From assembly GCF_051846935.1 (NCBI RefSeq), contig NZ_JBPYCS010000032.1:1-24782 (forward strand): a stretch of 24,782 nucleotides of DNA, given 5' to 3'. The notes beneath the pieces were generated by a model. The model did no database searches and was not told the origin of the DNA. It worked only from the letters and a program-made list of their open reading frames with translations. Numbering within the stretch: the stretch's first letter is position 1; every line of letters starts with the position of its first letter. Source of the stretch: JBPYCR01 sp051846935 (lineage in GTDB: Bacteria; Bacillota; Bacilli; Bacillales; Amphibacillaceae). This document shows, in pieces, positions 23,850 through 24,782 of the stretch. A program made the translations under genes and the position numbers.

Positions 23850-24259
23850 GTAACCGGATGGAACATAGCTCACTTACGTCAGGCGCTTCACGCTGTCACT
23901 ATGTTTCTCATCAAGACGAGTATACGTTAAGAAGTGGAATCCGGGTACACGAAGACTCCTGTGGAAAAAGCAACAGTTGAAAATCCCATAGGAAGCGCAC
24001 TTTGCTTCCGAGGAAGTTGAAACGTTGCCCACGGAAAGCGAAGTGTAACCGGATGGAACATAGCTCACTTACGTCAGGCGCTTCACGCTGTCACTATGTT
24101 TCTCATCAAGACGAGTATACGTTAAGAAGTGGAATCTGGGTACACGAAGACTCCTGTGGAAAAAGCAACAGTTGAAAATCCCACGGGAAGCGCACTTTGC
24201 TTCCGAGGAAGTTGAAACGTTGCCCACGGAAAGCGAAGTGTAACCGGATGGAACATAGC
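23850..24259. repeat. 195-bp tandem duplication (two units plus a third start)
   Basis: Two units, 23850-24044 and 24045-24239, differ at only three positions. A third copy begins at 24240 and breaks off after GTAACCGGATGGAACATAGC. Each unit has GACTCCTGTGGAAAAAGC, then CAACAGTTGAAAAT, a small hairpin GGAAGC/GCTTCC, and TGCCCACGGAAAGCG, which match the conserved blocks of repeat copies A and B. The period equals 65 codons, so an ORF can run on, but no ribosome-binding site or normal protein was found. It lies directly upstream of the agmatinase gene. Confidence 0.93.
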
Positions 24260-24418
24260 TATACAACAGAGTTTGTGCCTTTTTTTGCTAATCAAAGGGG
24301 ATGCGGTGATATTGGGTACAAAAAAAGTACTCCCTCGAATCTTATATAATGGCAGTTAATTGAAACAAACCAAAAGATACTAGAAGTACTTCTTATTTTG
24401 TATTATACGGTACGAACA
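24260..24418. other. Unassigned AT-rich intergenic DNA
   Basis: No gene with a start and ribosome-binding site was recognised, and no clear IS match. A few small inverted motifs such as GTAC and AGTACTTC are present. It links the tandem repeats and the hairpin at 24419-24479. Confidence 0.4.
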
Positions 24419-24479
24419 TTTAAATAGCATCCATAAATATCCACTCGATTGAGTCACGTATTTGTGGATGTTATTTAAA
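24419..24479. repeat. Long wobble-paired hairpin
   Basis: Arms at 24419-24439 and 24459-24479 pair over 21 bp, with two positions forming G-U pairs on RNA, around a 19-nt loop. The loop itself has ACTC and GAGT (24443-24446, 24451-24454). The stretch 24445-24471 repeats a 27-nt segment found at 18010-18036 in repeat copy B, with one change. Confidence 0.7.
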
Positions 24480-24597
24480 GAAGTTAAAAAACCTCTCTTT
24501 GTATTCGTTAATTTTAGTATTGATTCCTACCGACCGCAGTAGATATACACTACGCTTAATTCTTTCAAAGTAAATTGAGATATGATATTTTTCATTT

Positions 24598-24659
24598 AAG
24601 GACCTCTTTTCTTTAGTTAGTTGTGTTGTCGTAACTTAACTATACAAAAGAGGGTCCTT
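24598..24659. repeat. Composite inverted repeat, possible IS end or terminator
   Basis: Outer arms AAGGACCTCTTTT (24598-24610) and AAAAGAGGGTCCTT (24646-24659) pair with one bulge. Inner arms TAGTTAGTT (24614-24622) and AACTTAACTA (24633-24642) continue the stem. Ts follow at once. It could be a terminator or the end of an insertion element, given the possible transposase start directly downstream. The 24480-24597 interval before it shows no gene. Confidence 0.55.
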
Positions 24660-24665
24660 TTTTTC

Positions 24666-24716
24666 ATGGAACACGACTAAATTATCCCTAGATGATGTAC
24701 CCACTCCCAGTTGATT
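24666..24716 (+). pseudogene. Possible transposase N-terminal fragment with frameshift
   Basis: An ATG at 24666 has AAGAGGG about 10 nt upstream. It encodes MEHD and then a TAA; dropping one base restores KLSLDDVPTP. The reading then runs into the next intergenic repeat. It might be the start of an insertion-element transposase, but the match is short and from pattern memory alone. Confidence 0.3.
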
Positions 24717-24717
24717 G

Positions 24718-24782
24718 TAACGGAAGGTGGTGACTCCTGCGGGAATAGCACGCGTCTGAAGACCCTGCAGGAAGTGGTTTTC
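24718..24782 (+). repeat. Intergenic repeat of the same broad family, copy D (cut by the window end)
   Basis: It has GGTGACTCCTGCGGGAATAG, then GCACGCGTCTGAAGACC and CTGCAGGAAG. TCCTGCGGG and CCCTGCAGGA pair as a stem with one G-U. The GACTCCTG(C/T)(A/G)GG core also occurs in copies A, B and the tandem units. Sequences of this look recur in Bacillaceae intergenic regions. The right end is not in the window. Confidence 0.6.

Noticed and set aside
23874..24266. Two adjacent 64-65 aa reading frames repeating the same peptide (minus strand)
   Set aside because: They result from the 195-bp period being divisible by three. No ribosome-binding site and no protein-like composition; the sequence is the intergenic repeat.

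Overview
The window looks like chromosome from a low-GC, spore-forming Gram-positive bacterium of the Bacillaceae/Planococcaceae type. It is AT-rich and its Shine-Dalgarno sequences are strong and of Bacillus type. Lipoproteins, CtsR- and Fur-type operator sites, ClpE, a PdaA-like spore-cortex deacetylase and a YfkD-like protein all fit. No phage, CRISPR, rRNA or tRNA genes were seen.

Layout. Bases 1-421 (minus) hold the start of a ComEC-like metallo-beta-lactamase-fold protein, divergent from an OPT-family peptide/metal-chelate transporter (624-2489). After a repeat-containing gap comes the main accessory block, eight same-strand genes on minus from 11486 down to 2996. In transcription order they are: GntR/FCD regulator; PuuD-like gamma-glutamyl hydrolase; a PotD-like lipoprotein, two PotB/PotC-like permeases and a PotA-like ATPase; a family-5 solute-binding protein with no signal peptide; and an aldehyde dehydrogenase. 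I read this as an uptake-and-catabolism operon for a polyamine, a gamma-glutamylated amine or a related amine compound. A promoter with a palindromic operator precedes the regulator, and a second candidate promoter with its own inverted repeat precedes the last two genes. A bidirectional terminator closes the block.

Next is clpE (11765-13891, minus), with a textbook promoter carrying two CtsR boxes. Divergent from it is a three-gene ferric-iron ABC importer (14289-17888, plus) with a Fur box at its promoter and a second Fur-like site before the permease gene. Both transporter operons have a stem-loop directly after the binding-protein gene.

From 17889 onward the genes are mostly ordinary and separated by repeats and decayed mobile DNA: a repeat copy, a frameshifted transposase tail, a PdaA-like deacetylase, a vanadium-haloperoxidase/PAP2-fold enzyme, a YuiF/NhaC-type transporter, a YfkD-like exported protein and an agmatinase/guanidinobutyrase.

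The last kilobase has no convincing intact gene. It holds a 195-bp tandem duplication, a long wobble-paired hairpin, a large inverted repeat followed by what may be a transposase N-terminus, and the start of another repeat. These and the repeats at 2612-2834 and 17894-18100 seem to belong to one modular intergenic family with conserved ends and a variable centre. The most worthwhile leads are that family, the signal-less binding protein in the amine operon, and the pairing of PuuC/PuuD-like enzymes with an importer when PuuA and PuuB are absent.
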